Part shown: positions 46,861-55,566 of the stretch, piece after piece
Numbering within the stretch: the first letter of the stretch is position 1
Layout of the letters: each line of letters opens with the position of its first letter
Assembly: GCA_002842985.1 (NCBI GenBank)
Contig: PHEQ01000003.1
Span: 124,001-188,000, forward strand
Source: Alphaproteobacteria bacterium HGW-Alphaproteobacteria-1
Lineage (GTDB): Bacteria; Pseudomonadota; Alphaproteobacteria; Rhodobacterales; Rhodobacteraceae
Length of the DNA stretch: 64,000 nucleotides
Direction: 5' to 3'
The notes under the pieces: generated by a model
The model's input: only the letters and a program-made list of their open reading frames with translations
The model's database searches: none
Told to the model about the DNA's origin: nothing
Made by a program: the position numbers and the translations under genes

Positions 46861-48228
46861 TTACCAGCCCGAAAGCGCGGCCAGTTCGACCAGCGCGGCA
46901 GCATTGATCTGGAAGGCCAGAGCCGTGATCGCAAGCCCCAACGCGGCCATCACCGCGTCATGGAGCGGGTCCCAGGCCCGCATGTGCCGCGCGAGCCAGA
47001 CCACCACCGGGTAGACCACCACCATCGCCGCGCCATAGCCAAGGGCCGCGCCCAGCAGACCTCCCCAGGCCAGTCCCGAAAGCAGCATCGCCACCATCGC
47101 CACCGCCTGCGCCAGCCGCAGCAGGAAATAGCGCCGCGTGTCTCCCGCCGCGGGCGCCGCCTGATCGTAGGTCATCCCGATGATGAACGGGATCTGCATC
47201 GCCGCCATCACCACCACCACAGCGCCCGCCATGGCATAGCGGTCGTCATAGAGCAGCCCCACCAGCCAGACCCCTCCAATGGCCGTCGCCGTCGTAAGTG
47301 CCATCAGCCCGCCCGTGACCGCAAAGCGCATCCGCCGCAGCTTGGCGAAATTCGCCCGGCTCTCGCCCGGTGGCAATTCGCGGTAGATCGGGATCAACAG
47401 CCGCCAGGTGAACATCTGCCCCAGCAACATCGGAAAGGAGGCGAGAAAGAAGCCGATATTGTAGATGCCCAGCATCTCGAAGGTGAGCGCCTTGCCGAGG
47501 ATGATCTTGTCTGACTGTTGAAGGACGAAGCCGCAGATCGTGCTGAGAAAGATCCACTTCCCGAAGGTAACAAGCTCGGTCAGTGCGCGTCGCTCGATGC
47601 GCGCCCGGTTGCGCGGCTCGGGCAGTAGCAGGTGATAGAGCGCAAGTGCCAGGACCGCGCTGACCACCCCCGAGACGACCAGCGCCCAGACCGAGTGCCA
47701 CCACCAGGCCAGCGCCACGGCGATGGCGATGCCCGCGATCTGCGCGGTAAAGTCGATCACGGTAAGGCGCCCCCAGCGCAGATGTCGCTTCGCGGTCTCG
47801 AGCGCAGTGGGGTTGAACCCGGTGATCAGCAGCGAGAGCGCCGCCACCGGCAGGATCTGCGCCAGAAGCGGCTCGTCGTAAAATCTCGCCAGCGGCCAGG
47901 CCAGCGCGCAGGCGATGAGGAACAAGACCCCGCCGCGCACGACCTGAATCGTCCAGGCTGTGTCGAGAAAGGCGCGCTCGTCGCCGCGCTTGCTCTGCAT
48001 GATGGCGGGGCTGATTCCCACGTCGGAAAAGAGCATCAGCCCCTGAACGACCACGCTGACGATCGCCATGATCCCGAACGCCTCGGGAAAGAGCAGCCGC
48101 GCGAGGATCAGGTTGGAGGCGAGCCGCAGGAATTGCTGACCGCCATAGCCCAGCACCGTCAGCGCGGAGGAGCGCAGGATACGGGGCAATAACCCCTCGC
48201 CTGAAAAAAGGGCGGTGACGGCGCGCAT
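46861..48228 (-). CDS. Wzx-type oligosaccharide flippase
   Basis: A 455-residue polytopic protein of the polysaccharide transporter (MOP) family with about 12 hydrophobic helices. The N-terminal LGYGGQQFLRLASNLILARLL and LTFEMLGIYNIGFFLASFPM are typical of Wzx. It would flip undecaprenyl-linked repeat units across the cytoplasmic membrane for the Wzy-like polymerase at 21777. It is upstream of the PKS gene on the same strand. It might also export a lipid-linked product of the PKS/NRPS, but that is speculation. Confidence 0.87.
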   Translation of the reverse strand: MRAVTALFSGEGLLPRILRSSALTVLGYGGQQFLRLASNLILARLLFPEAFGIMAIVSVVVQGLMLFSDVGISPAIMQSKRGDERAFLDTAWTIQVVRGGVLFLIACALAWPLARFYDEPLLAQILPVAALSLLITGFNPTALETAKRHLRWGRLTVIDFTAQIAGIAIAVALAWWWHSVWALVVSGVVSAVLALALYHLLLPEPRNRARIERRALTELVTFGKWIFLSTICGFVLQQSDKIILGKALTFEMLGIYNIGFFLASFPMLLGQMFTWRLLIPIYRELPPGESRANFAKLRRMRFAVTGGLMALTTATAIGGVWLVGLLYDDRYAMAGAVVVVMAAMQIPFIIGMTYDQAAPAAGDTRRYFLLRLAQAVAMVAMLLSGLAWGGLLGAALGYGAAMVVVYPVVVWLARHMRAWDPLHDAVMAALGLAITALAFQINAAALVELAALSGW

Positions 48229-48348
48229 CTGTCCTCCGGGGTCACGGTTGGTGCCTGACCTCGTGCATCATGACGGCGGTTTTGCGGCCAATCCATTGAA
48301 TTTTTCGGGCCGTCACCGGCGCGTCCCGCCTGTTATCCGTCAGTCGCC

Positions 48349-48410
48349 GTCATCCTCCGGCTTGACCGGAGGATCTCTTGGGATGGAGACTCCCGGTCAA
48401 GTCCGAGGGT
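48349..48410. repeat. GTCATCCTC intergenic repeat, copy 1
   Basis: Begins GTCATCCTCCGGCTTGACC, then GGAGGATCTC. The inner arms CCTCCGG and CCGGAGG form a hairpin. It lies between wzx and the GT2 gene; relatives are at 52395, 53214 and 57771. Confidence 0.75.
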
Positions 48411-48482
48411 GGCGCGTGGCCTGTAGGATCGCCATTCGCCGCAGACCCTCGGGGCCCGGACCCGAGGGCGCCGGGGCCCCGC

Positions 48483-49373
48483 TTATCGCCCCCGTGCCCA
48501 GCCCTTCGCCGGGCGCAGGCGGGCGGCGACGCGCACCGCCGCATATGTGAGGCAGGCCAAGGGGTGCGCGAGCGCCGCGCGCATCAGCCGCGCCCGCGTG
48601 TTGGGGCGCGGATCGTCATTGGTCAGCAATGCGGGGTAGCGCGCGGCGATCTCGGCCACGCCTGCGTCTTGCCGCCGCCGCACCCGCACCAGCGCCGCCC
48701 AGCCCTCGACCACGGGCCAGCGATAGGGGGCCGCGACAAGGTGGCGCTCGGCGGGCGTGAACATCAGCCGCGCAAAGGTATCGTCGGAGATGACCCCCGG
48801 CCAGTCGCCCCAGCGGGCGCGGCCCGCGCGGTTCATGGCGAAAAGGCCACAGCCCGGCACGCCGGTATGAAAGAACGGCACCGCACGGTAGAAGCGCGCA
48901 TAAAGGCGGCTCGCGCGGCTCAACGGTTCGGGGATCACAACCTGACCGCTGCCATAGGCGGGGGCGGGGCCTTTGAGTGCGTCGGCAAGCGCGGCCATGA
49001 GCGGGGGCGAGACGATCACATCGGCGTCGAGATAGGCCAGCACCGCGCCGCGCCCCACCGCCTCGCCCGCAGCCAGCGCGCGCGTCTTGCCGCCCTCGGG
49101 CAGGTCGAGCACCCGCAACGGCCACGCGCCCTTGGCCGTGCGCATGGCCCGTGCCTCGGCAACGGTCGTATCCGCGCAGCCATTGGCCACCACGATCGCC
49201 TCGGCCCCGCCCGCGACCAGGTCAGAGGCAAAAAGCGCCGCAAGGCAGAGACCGATCCGGCCCGCCTCGTTATGGGCGGGGATGATGACGCTGAGGGTGA
49301 CGGGCGCGAATTCGGTCAACGGTGCGTTTCTTTCGGGACATGGCCGCGCGCCTGTTCCACCGCGCCGCAACAT
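48483..49373 (-). CDS. GT2 glycosyltransferase
   Basis: A 296-residue GT-A enzyme. Core motifs are LSVIIPAHNEAGRIG, AEAIVVANGCADTTV, VLAYLDADVIVSPP (DAD metal site) and GVISDDTFAR. ATG 49373 has AAGG 5 nt upstream and is kept as the start; a TTG at 49319 would remove an 18-residue N-terminus that is not conserved in the family. It is divergent from the GT4 gene at 49414, whose start lies only 40 bp away. It belongs to the polysaccharide cluster; the sugar is unknown. Confidence 0.86.
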   Translation of the reverse strand: MLRRGGTGARPCPERNAPLTEFAPVTLSVIIPAHNEAGRIGLCLAALFASDLVAGGAEAIVVANGCADTTVAEARAMRTAKGAWPLRVLDLPEGGKTRALAAGEAVGRGAVLAYLDADVIVSPPLMAALADALKGPAPAYGSGQVVIPEPLSRASRLYARFYRAVPFFHTGVPGCGLFAMNRAGRARWGDWPGVISDDTFARLMFTPAERHLVAAPYRWPVVEGWAALVRVRRRQDAGVAEIAARYPALLTNDDPRPNTRARLMRAALAHPLACLTYAAVRVAARLRPAKGWARGR

Positions 49374-49413
49374 GCTAGCCTTAGCGCGTAAACCGCCGGA
49401 AACGAAATCGGAA

Positions 49414-50646
49414 ATGGCCGCACCCCTCGCCCTTGGCTACCTCGTGCCGCAATTTCCGGGCCAGACGCATGTGTTCTTCTGGCGCGAGATCGCGGCGCTC
49501 GAGGCGCGCGGTGTGCGGGTGCATCTGCTCAGCACGCGTGTGCCGCCACCGGGCCTCATCTCGCATGACTGGTCCGGGGCGGCGATGGCGCGCACCACCT
49601 GGCTGGGCCGACCCTCACCTCTGCCCGCGGTCGCCGGTCTGCTGCACGCGCCATGGCGCGCGGTGCTGGCCGAGGGGGCGGGCCGCGCCTTTCTGCGTGA
49701 CGTTCTGATCGCGCTGCCCGCCGCGCAGGTGCTGATCGCCCATTCCCGTGCGCAAAACATCACCCATGTCCATGCTCATTCGTGTGGGCGCGCGGCGCTC
49801 ATCTGTGCGCTGGCGCGCGCCATGGGCGGGCCGCGCTACAGCCTGACATTGCACGGGCCGCTGTCGGATTACGGCCCCGGTCAGGGTTTCAAATGGCGGG
49901 GGGCCGATTTCGCCACGGTGATCACGCACAAGCTGCTGGGCGAGGTGCGCACGGTCTTGGGGGCGGACCTGCCCGATGACGTGGTGGTGCAGCCGATGGG
50001 GGTGGATACCGCCGCCTTCGCGCGCGCGGCCCCCTATCGCCCGCCTGCGCCGGGCAGGCCCCTACGCCTTTTCGCCTGCGGGCGGCTCAACGTGGTCAAG
50101 GGGCATCAGGACCTCTTGTCGGCGCTGCGCCTGCTTCTGGATCGCGGGCTCGAGGTGCAGCTTGATATCGCCGGAGAGGATGACGCGGGCGGCCATGGCT
50201 ACCGCGCCGGGTTGCAGGCCCATCTTGACGCGCTCGGGCTGGCGCGCCACGCCCGGCTTCTGGGGGCGGTCAGCGGGGAGGAGGTGCGCCTTCGGCTGAT
50301 GGCGGCGGATGTCTTCGCGCTGGCAAGCTGGCACGAGCCGCTTGGCGTGGCCTATATGGAGGCGATGGCGGCGGGCGTGCCGGTCATCGGCACCGATGCG
50401 GGCGGCGTCCGCGAACTTATCACCGATGGCGAGACCGGCCTTCTGGTGCCGCCCAGAAACCCCGAGGCGCTGGCGGGCGCCATCGCGCGGCTGGCGGGCG
50501 ATCCAAACCTTTGCCTGCGGCTCTCGGCGGCGGGGCGCGCGCATGTGGTGGCAGGCTACGACTCGGCGCGCGGGGCCGAGGCGCTTATTGCCGGGATCAC
50601 TCGTGCCGCAGACGCGCGCGCAGCCGTGCCCAGCCACCGGGGCTGA
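49414..50646 (+). CDS. GT4 glycosyltransferase, colanic-acid type
   Basis: A 410-residue GT-B enzyme. It starts LALGYLVPQFPGQTHVFFWREI, similar to the WcaL-type N-terminus of the transferase at 27421. It contains THVHAHSCGRAALICALARA and the C-terminal donor domain ACGRLNVVKGHQDLLSALRL, LASWHEPLGVAYMEAMAAG (E-x7-E) and TDAGGVRELITDGETGLLVP. ATG 49414 was chosen over the much longer frame from 49087. It is the last gene of the polysaccharide locus and runs convergently into, and overlaps by 50 bp, the rhomboid-like gene. Confidence 0.87.
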   Translation: MAAPLALGYLVPQFPGQTHVFFWREIAALEARGVRVHLLSTRVPPPGLISHDWSGAAMARTTWLGRPSPLPAVAGLLHAPWRAVLAEGAGRAFLRDVLIALPAAQVLIAHSRAQNITHVHAHSCGRAALICALARAMGGPRYSLTLHGPLSDYGPGQGFKWRGADFATVITHKLLGEVRTVLGADLPDDVVVQPMGVDTAAFARAAPYRPPAPGRPLRLFACGRLNVVKGHQDLLSALRLLLDRGLEVQLDIAGEDDAGGHGYRAGLQAHLDALGLARHARLLGAVSGEEVRLRLMAADVFALASWHEPLGVAYMEAMAAGVPVIGTDAGGVRELITDGETGLLVPPRNPEALAGAIARLAGDPNLCLRLSAAGRAHVVAGYDSARGAEALIAGITRAADARAAVPSHRG

Positions 50647-51277
50647 GCGGGACAGAGGCGGCGAACCCGGCAACGAAACCCGCCACATCGGCAACCCATG
50701 TGGGTGCCGCCCCGAACAGAAGCGCAAACACCAGTTGCAGCCCCATCAGCACGCCGATGAGGGTGAAGGCGCGCGCCTGATTGGCCCCCACCTGCCCCAG
50801 CCGCAGCCAGAGCACGTAGGTAAACCCGCCAATAAGGCCATAGACCCCCGGAAACGCCCCGATAAGCCAGGGCTGCTGCCCCGGCAGAAGCGCATAGACC
50901 AGCGCCCCCGCCATGGTCGAGACGGCGAAAAGCGCCAGCACCGCCCAGTGCCGGAACACCTCGGCCAGAAACTTGCCCATGGCGAGGATCAGCACCCCGG
51001 CAAAGAGCGCATGGGTAAAGCTGCCATGGACAAAGGCATAGGTGACAAGGCGGCGCAGATGCTCTGCCGGATAGTGCCCGGTCTCGATCATCCAGCGCAG
51101 GATTTCGGGGTGAAAGCCGTAATCCTCGATCGCGCCCGCGCGCCAACCCACCGCCCCCGGCCCCCCGATCAGGCCTCGCGCGCCCAGCGAAAACGCCGCC
51201 TCGACCCCGATGATGACCAAAAACAGCACCAGCGCGAAGGGTGGCACCGGGTTGAGGGGGCTGGGATCGTCGCGCAT
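50597..51277 (-). CDS. Rhomboid-like membrane protein lacking catalytic residues
   Basis: A 226-residue polytopic protein with the rhomboid fold: seven hydrophobic segments, the TM2 motif TYAFVHGSFTHALFAG (residues 79-94) and the TM4 loop PWLIGAFPGVYGLIGG (136-151). In active rhomboids this loop reads GASGxxYG with the catalytic Ser; here that position is Phe142 followed by Pro. The catalytic His of TM6 is Asp197 (VADVAGFVAG). It should therefore be an inactive pseudoprotease that may bind or traffic membrane proteins. ATG 51277 has AAGGAGA 7 nt upstream. It is divergent from trpS and overlaps the end of the convergent GT4 gene. Confidence 0.85.
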   Translation of the reverse strand: MRDDPSPLNPVPPFALVLFLVIIGVEAAFSLGARGLIGGPGAVGWRAGAIEDYGFHPEILRWMIETGHYPAEHLRRLVTYAFVHGSFTHALFAGVLILAMGKFLAEVFRHWAVLALFAVSTMAGALVYALLPGQQPWLIGAFPGVYGLIGGFTYVLWLRLGQVGANQARAFTLIGVLMGLQLVFALLFGAAPTWVADVAGFVAGFAASVPLSPGGWARLRARLRHE

Positions 51278-51351
51278 GACCGCTCTCCTTGACGGGGATA
51301 GGCGGCATGGGTAAGCGAGGCGGGCACAGAAATCCACCACGGAGTGAGCCT

Positions 51352-52380
51352 ATGACCGAGGCGGCCTTTACCCCGCGCGTCTTTTCGGGAATCCAGCCCT
51401 CGGGCAACCTGCACCTGGGCAATTACCTCGGTGCGCTCAAACGCTTTGCCGAGGCGCAGGAGCGGGGCATCGAGACGATCTATTGCATGGTGGACCTGCA
51501 TGCCGTCACCGTCTGGCAGGAGCCTGCCGATCTCGCGCGCGCCACGCGCGAACTGGCCGCCGGATTTATCGCATCGGGGCTCGATCCCGCGCGCTCGATC
51601 CTTTTCAACCAGTCCCAGGTGGCCGAGCACAGCCAGCTCGCCTGGGTGTTCAATTGCGTGGCGCGCATGGGCTGGATGCAGCGGATGACGCAGTTCAAGG
51701 ACAAGGCGGGCAAGAACGCGCAGAACGCCTCGCTGGGGCTGTTCGCCTATCCCGCGCTGATGGCCGCCGATATCCTTGCCTATCACGCCACCCATGTGCC
51801 GGTGGGCGAGGATCAGAAACAACATATCGAGCTCGCGCGCGACATCGCGGCCAAGTTCAACCACGATTATGGCGTGGAGTTCTTTCCGCTGCCCGAGCCT
51901 GTGATCGAGGGGGCGGCCACGCGCGTGATGAGCCTGCGCGACGGCACCAAGAAGATGTCGAAATCCGACCCCTCGGACATGAGCCGGATCAACCTGACCG
52001 ACGATGCCGACACGATCTCGAAGAAGATCCGCAAGGCCAAGACCGACCCCGAGCCGTTGCCCTCCGAGGTCGCGGGGCTGGAGGGACGGGCGGAGGCGCG
52101 CAACCTTGTCAATATCTACGCGGCGCTGGCCGATATGAGCGTGGATCAGGTCATGGCCGAGGCGGGCGGGTGCGCGTTTTCCGAGTTCAAGCCGCGGCTG
52201 GCAGATCTGGCGGTGGAGCGCCTTGCGCCCATTTCGGCGGAAATGGCCCGGTTGATGCAGGACCCGGCCGAGATCGACCGCATCCTGGCCGACGGCGCGT
52301 CCCGCGCCCGCGCCATCGCCGCCCCGATCCTCGACCGGACCTATGCAATCATGGGTATGGTGGGCGCACGGCGGGGGTAG
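51352..52380 (+). CDS. trpS: Tryptophanyl-tRNA synthetase
   Basis: A class I aminoacyl-tRNA synthetase of 342 residues. It has [18 protein letters not shown] (HIGH-equivalent HLGN), the tryptophan pocket [16 protein letters not shown] and [10 protein letters not shown] (KMSKS) near residue 201. ATG 51352 has GGAGTGA upstream. It is divergent from the rhomboid-like gene and is followed by a GTCATCCTC repeat. Confidence 0.97.
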   Translation: MTEAAFTPRVFSGIQPSGNLHLGNYLGALKRFAEAQERGIETIYCMVDLHAVTVWQEPADLARATRELAAGFIASGLDPARSILFNQSQVAEHSQLAWVFNCVARMGWMQRMTQFKDKAGKNAQNASLGLFAYPALMAADILAYHATHVPVGEDQKQHIELARDIAAKFNHDYGVEFFPLPEPVIEGAATRVMSLRDGTKKMSKSDPSDMSRINLTDDADTISKKIRKAKTDPEPLPSEVAGLEGRAEARNLVNIYAALADMSVDQVMAEAGGCAFSEFKPRLADLAVERLAPISAEMARLMQDPAEIDRILADGASRARAIAAPILDRTYAIMGMVGARRG

Positions 52381-52394
52381 GGGGCCGGGGCTGC

Positions 52395-52423
52395 GTCATC
52401 CTCGGGCTCGACCCGAGGATCTC
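52395..52423. repeat. GTCATCCTC intergenic repeat, copy 2
   Basis: GTCATCCTCGGGCTCGACCC followed by GAGGATCTC, 14 bp after the trpS stop. CCTCGGG and CCCGAGG pair. Confidence 0.75.
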
Positions 52424-52502
52424 CCGGCGTGGCGAAGTCCCCGTTTAACACATGCGGCAAGCGTGTCTGGCAGGCGCGATCTCGTCGGCAGGACCACCAA
52501 TC

Positions 52503-53096
52503 CTACGCTTGCGCGACCGTCACGCCAGGCCTCTCTGTCTCAATACCCTCAAGCCAGAGCGTCCCGTTTCGATACCCACCCCGGATGAGCCGCCCCGGCT
52601 CGGCGATTTCGGGATAGTCGTCGGCCCAGTCGCGATAGCGGTCATTGGTGACGATCGGCGCGTCGAAATCGCGCGCGACGGTCAAAAGATACGTATCGGC
52701 AATCGTGCCCTTTGGCACCACCAGCACGCGGTCCTCGGGCAGGCCGAGATGCCTGGCGATCATGTGATCGTCCTGATATCGGCCCGCCAGAAGGTAGCCG
52801 GCATTGGCGTCGAAGATGACGGCGGGCATTTGGTTGCGGTCCCTGAGATGGGTGATGACCTCGCGCAGCGTCTCGATCTTCGGGATGTTGTCCTTCCAGT
52901 GCATGACGTTCGAGCCGTCGATCAGGATCCAGTTCGGCGCGGGCGTCTTGCGCGAGAAGACCGCTCGCAGCCACAGGATAAGAGCCGCGACCGCACAGGG
53001 CGCGGCCAGCAGAATGAGATCGGCATAAGCGGGCATCACAAGCGCCACAGCCACGCCTGCCAGAGACACAAGAAGGATCAGGAGCGGAACAACCAT
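52503..53096 (-). CDS. Membrane-anchored NYN/Zc3h12a-type ribonuclease-like protein
   Basis: A 197-residue protein with two N-terminal membrane helices (residues 3-20 and 25-43), then a PIN/NYN-fold domain. The Zc3h12a-like signature ILIDGSNVMHW is near residue 57. Acidic active-site candidates follow in VIFDANAGY and IVTNDRYRDW. The eukaryotic relatives are endoribonucleases that cut mRNA stem-loops. A membrane-tethered bacterial version implies RNA cleavage near the membrane. Activity is inferred; no partner gene identifies its targets. Confidence 0.8.
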   Translation of the reverse strand: MVVPLLILLVSLAGVAVALVMPAYADLILLAAPCAVAALILWLRAVFSRKTPAPNWILIDGSNVMHWKDNIPKIETLREVITHLRDRNQMPAVIFDANAGYLLAGRYQDDHMIARHLGLPEDRVLVVPKGTIADTYLLTVARDFDAPIVTNDRYRDWADDYPEIAEPGRLIRGGYRNGTLWLEGIETERPGVTVAQA

Positions 53097-53108
53097 GGGA
53101 GGTGTTTA

Positions 53109-53195
53109 ATGCGCCTGACCCAAGTTGGGAAGTGGCCAGTGCTGGATCAGGCCGAGATCGACCGCATCCTCACCAATGGCGCGCTGCGTGGCTGA
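53109..53195 (+). pseudogene. Possible trpS 3' fragment
   Basis: A 28-codon frame whose middle reads DQAEIDRILTNGALR, closely matching [15 protein letters not shown] near the C-terminus of TrpS. The DNA is identical over 21 bp (53150-53170 versus 52266-52286). Like trpS it is followed by a GTCATCCTC repeat. It may be a remnant of a duplicated trpS end. Confidence 0.45.
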
Positions 53196-53213
53196 GGGAG
53201 CGGGACGTTCCCC

Positions 53214-53280
53214 GTCATCCTCGGGCCTGACCCGAGGATCCCGGACGACCAGGAGATCCCCGCTTTCGCGCGAATGACGG
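53214..53280. repeat. GTCATCCTC intergenic repeat, copy 3 (long form)
   Basis: Starts GTCATCCTCGGGCCTGACCC, then GAGGATCCC, and ends GGAGATCCCCGC...GCGCGAATGACGG, so GTCAT and ATGAC form the outer ends of a long inverted repeat. It lies between the trpS fragment and the glutathione-transferase gene. Confidence 0.75.
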
Positions 53281-53311
53281 GGCGCGGAAGAGCGGCGGGG
53301 CCGTGCGTCCC

Positions 53312-54286
53312 TCACCCACGCCCATGCGGCGCGTCGTAATCGAGCACCGGGTTGATGGGGATGATCCGGTGCGGGTTCACCGTCTCGTGGCTGTAGTGGT
53401 AGTGGCGCACGATATGGTCGAAATTCACCGTCTCGCGCACGCCGGGCCATTGGTAAAGCTCGCGCAAATAGCCCCAGAGGTTCGGGTAATCGATGATCCG
53501 GCGGCGGTTGCACTTGAAGTGCAGGTGATAGACCGGATCGAATCGGATGAGCGTGGTGAAAAGCCGCCAATCGGCTTCGGTCAGCCGCTCGCCCATCAGG
53601 TAGCGATTTTCGGACAGGCGCTCTTCCAGCCAGTCGAGGCTGTCGAAAAGCGGCTGCACGGCGGCGTCATAGGCCCCCTGAGAGGTGGCGAACCCGGCCT
53701 TGTAGACGCCGTTGTTGACCGTGTCGTAGATGCGGTCGTTGACCGGCTCGATGGCGGCGCGCAGGTCTTGCGGCCAGTAATCGTCGGTGTTGCCGGTCAG
53801 CCCGTCAAAGGCGGAATTGAACATGCGGATGATTTCGGAGCTTTCATTCGAGACGATGGTCTCGCGCTCGGTATCCCAGAGGATCGGCACGGTGACGCGA
53901 CCCGAGATGTTCGGGTCGGCCTTGAGATAGATGTCGCGGGCGAAGGGCAGGCCATAAAGCCTGTCGCCGGTCGCGCCGGGGTAATCGGTGCGAAACTCCC
54001 ACCCCTCGGTCAGCATGTCGGGATGCACCACCGAGACGCCGATGTGATCCTCAAGCCCCTTGAGCGCGCGAAAGATCAGCGCGCGATGCGCCCATGGACA
54101 GGCCAGCGCGACATAGAGGTGATAGCGGCCCGATTCCGCCCTGAAGCCGCCTTCGCCCGAGGGGCCGGGGGCGCCATCGGCGGTGATCCAGTTGCGGAAT
54201 TTCGCCGTGGAGCGGACGAATTTACCGCCCGTGGACTTGGTATCATACCAGGTGTCGTGCCAGGTGCCGTCAACGAGTTGTCCCAT
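53312..54286 (-). CDS. Xi-class glutathione transferase (glutathionyl-hydroquinone reductase-like)
   Basis: A 324-residue enzyme with the catalytic CPWAH at residues 63-67, after LYVALA. The thioredoxin-fold domain ends with TVPILWDTERETIVSNESSEIIRMFN, and the C-terminal helical domain contains TEADWRLFTTLIRFDPVYHLHFKCN. These are hallmarks of YqjG/ECM4-type enzymes, which reduce glutathionyl-hydroquinones with glutathione. It is divergent from rppH across a 167-bp gap. Length matches the family. Confidence 0.93.
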   Translation of the reverse strand: MGQLVDGTWHDTWYDTKSTGGKFVRSTAKFRNWITADGAPGPSGEGGFRAESGRYHLYVALACPWAHRALIFRALKGLEDHIGVSVVHPDMLTEGWEFRTDYPGATGDRLYGLPFARDIYLKADPNISGRVTVPILWDTERETIVSNESSEIIRMFNSAFDGLTGNTDDYWPQDLRAAIEPVNDRIYDTVNNGVYKAGFATSQGAYDAAVQPLFDSLDWLEERLSENRYLMGERLTEADWRLFTTLIRFDPVYHLHFKCNRRRIIDYPNLWGYLRELYQWPGVRETVNFDHIVRHYHYSHETVNPHRIIPINPVLDYDAPHGRG

Positions 54287-54453
54287 GGGTGAAGCCCTCC
54301 TTTGAACATCAAGTTAGGGCCGGCACACGCCCCGCTCCAGCCGCAGCGCCGCGCAGCGCCCGTGCGGGGGTGCACAGCGGCGGGTGGGGTGCGTGCGGGC
54401 CTTGACCGCGCCCGCGCCCCGCCGCAAGGTCCGCCGCGCGAAGGAGACCCACG

Positions 54454-54936
54454 ATGACCCCCGAAGAGATCGCCCGCCTGCCCTATCGCCGCTGCGTCGG
54501 CGTGATGCTTGCCAATCCGGCAGGTCATGTCTTTGTCGGTCAGCGGCTCGACAACGACACCCCCGCCTGGCAGATGCCGCAGGGGGGCATCGACAAGGGC
54601 GAGAGCGTGACCGAGGCGGCGCTGCGCGAATTGTGGGAAGAGACCGGGATCACCGCCGACAAGGTGCGCATAGAGGCGGAAACGCCAGACTGGCTGTGCT
54701 ATGACCTGCCGCACGAGATCGTGCCGCGCATCTGGAAGGGGCGCTATCGCGGGCAGGAGCAGAAGTGGGTGCTGATGCGCTTTGTCGGTCAGGACGAGGA
54801 TGTGAACATCGCCTCTGATCACCCGGAATTTTCGGAATGGCGCTGGCTGCCGCCCGAAGACCTCGTGGACCATATCGTGCCGTTCAAGCGGGCGGTCTAT
54901 GCCCGCGTCCTCGACGCGTTCCAGGGCCGGCTCTGA
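54454..54936 (+). CDS. rppH: RNA pyrophosphohydrolase
   Basis: A Nudix hydrolase of 160 residues. It starts [21 protein letters not shown] and contains [14 protein letters not shown] leading into the complete Nudix box (G-x5-E-x7-REUxEExGI: GIDKGES...[11 protein letters not shown]). The C-terminal [20 protein letters not shown] is characteristic of RppH/NudH. It converts 5'-triphosphate mRNA to a monophosphate, opening it to decay. GAAGGAGA precedes the ATG. Confidence 0.95.
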   Translation: MTPEEIARLPYRRCVGVMLANPAGHVFVGQRLDNDTPAWQMPQGGIDKGESVTEAALRELWEETGITADKVRIEAETPDWLCYDLPHEIVPRIWKGRYRGQEQKWVLMRFVGQDEDVNIASDHPEFSEWRWLPPEDLVDHIVPFKRAVYARVLDAFQGRL

Positions 54937-54945
54937 GTCGCGCCT

Positions 54946-55269
54946 TCAGTCGAAGAACGGCGTCATCTGCGCCACGATCACGGAATTCTCGTCAAGCGCG
55001 CGCTGCATCAGCGCGCGTTCCTCGGCGCTGATCTCGTGGCCCTCGGCCTCGCGCTCGGCCAGGGTGCCATAGCCCGTAACGTCCAGAGGCGCGCAATCGG
55101 CCTGCTTGAGGATGGCCACGGTCTCGCGCACGGCCTCGGCCTCGTCTACGCCCGAGGCATAGATCATCAGCGCGGCGCCGGTGGCCCCCTCGGGCAGCCC
55201 GTCGCCAGCCTTGCGCCCGATTTCCACCAGCAGGGTATAGACCTGCTGGCGGCTTGGTTTGTCGCTCAT
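54946..55269 (-). CDS. Small conserved hypothetical protein
   Basis: A 107-residue soluble, acidic, mainly helical protein (KPSRQQVYTLLVEIGRKAGDG, then EAEAVRETVAILKQAD and ISAEERALMQRALDENSV). I recognise no domain. ATG 55269 was chosen because GGGAGG lies 8 nt upstream and because the longer frame reads through grxC. Its ribosome binding site lies in the 3' arm of a perfect 12-bp inverted repeat (55270-55315). It follows grxC by 61 bp on the same strand. Confidence 0.75.
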   Translation of the reverse strand: MSDKPSRQQVYTLLVEIGRKAGDGLPEGATGAALMIYASGVDEAEAVRETVAILKQADCAPLDVTGYGTLAEREAEGHEISAEERALMQRALDENSVIVAQMTPFFD

Positions 55270-55315
55270 GTGCGCACCCTCCCGATTTGGGGCACCCCTG
55301 AGCGAGGGTGCGCAC
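55270..55315 (-). promoter_or_regulatory. Inverted repeat covering the ribosome binding site of the 107-residue protein
   Basis: GTGCGCACCCTC (55270-55281) and GAGGGTGCGCAC (55304-55315) are perfect 12-bp complements with a 22-nt loop that itself contains GGGG-TG-CCCC. In the reverse-strand transcript the 3' arm includes most of the GGGAGG binding site and ends directly at the ATG, so folding would hide the start. Confidence 0.6.
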
Positions 55316-55330
55316 GAAGTCAAGCGCCGC

Positions 55331-55558
55331 TCAGCCCCGGTCGAAATGATCCCGCAGATCCTCAGCCCCGCCGATATGGCTGCCGTCGATGAAGATCTGC
55401 GGGATGGATTTCGCCCGTGGCAGGCGTGCGGCATAGTCGGCGCGCACCTCTGGCCGGGTCATGTCATGCTCCTCATAGGCAAGGCCGCGCGCCCTGAGCA
55501 GCGACTTTGCGGTCTCGCAATAGGCGCATCCCGGCCCGGTGAAGATCTCGATCCGCAT
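55331..55558 (-). CDS. grxC: Glutaredoxin
   Basis: A 75-residue Grx3-type dithiol glutaredoxin. The active site is CAYC at residues 11-14 (GPGCAYCETA). The glutathione-binding SIPQIFIDGSHIGGAEDL has the cis-proline and the GG motif. It reduces disulfides and glutathione mixed disulfides in the cytoplasm. It lies 8 bp after the CMD-family gene on the same strand, so the two are probably cotranscribed. Confidence 0.95.
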   Translation of the reverse strand: MRIEIFTGPGCAYCETAKSLLRARGLAYEEHDMTRPEVRADYAARLPRAKSIPQIFIDGSHIGGAEDLRDHFDRG

Positions 55559-55566
55559 GGCGCGCC

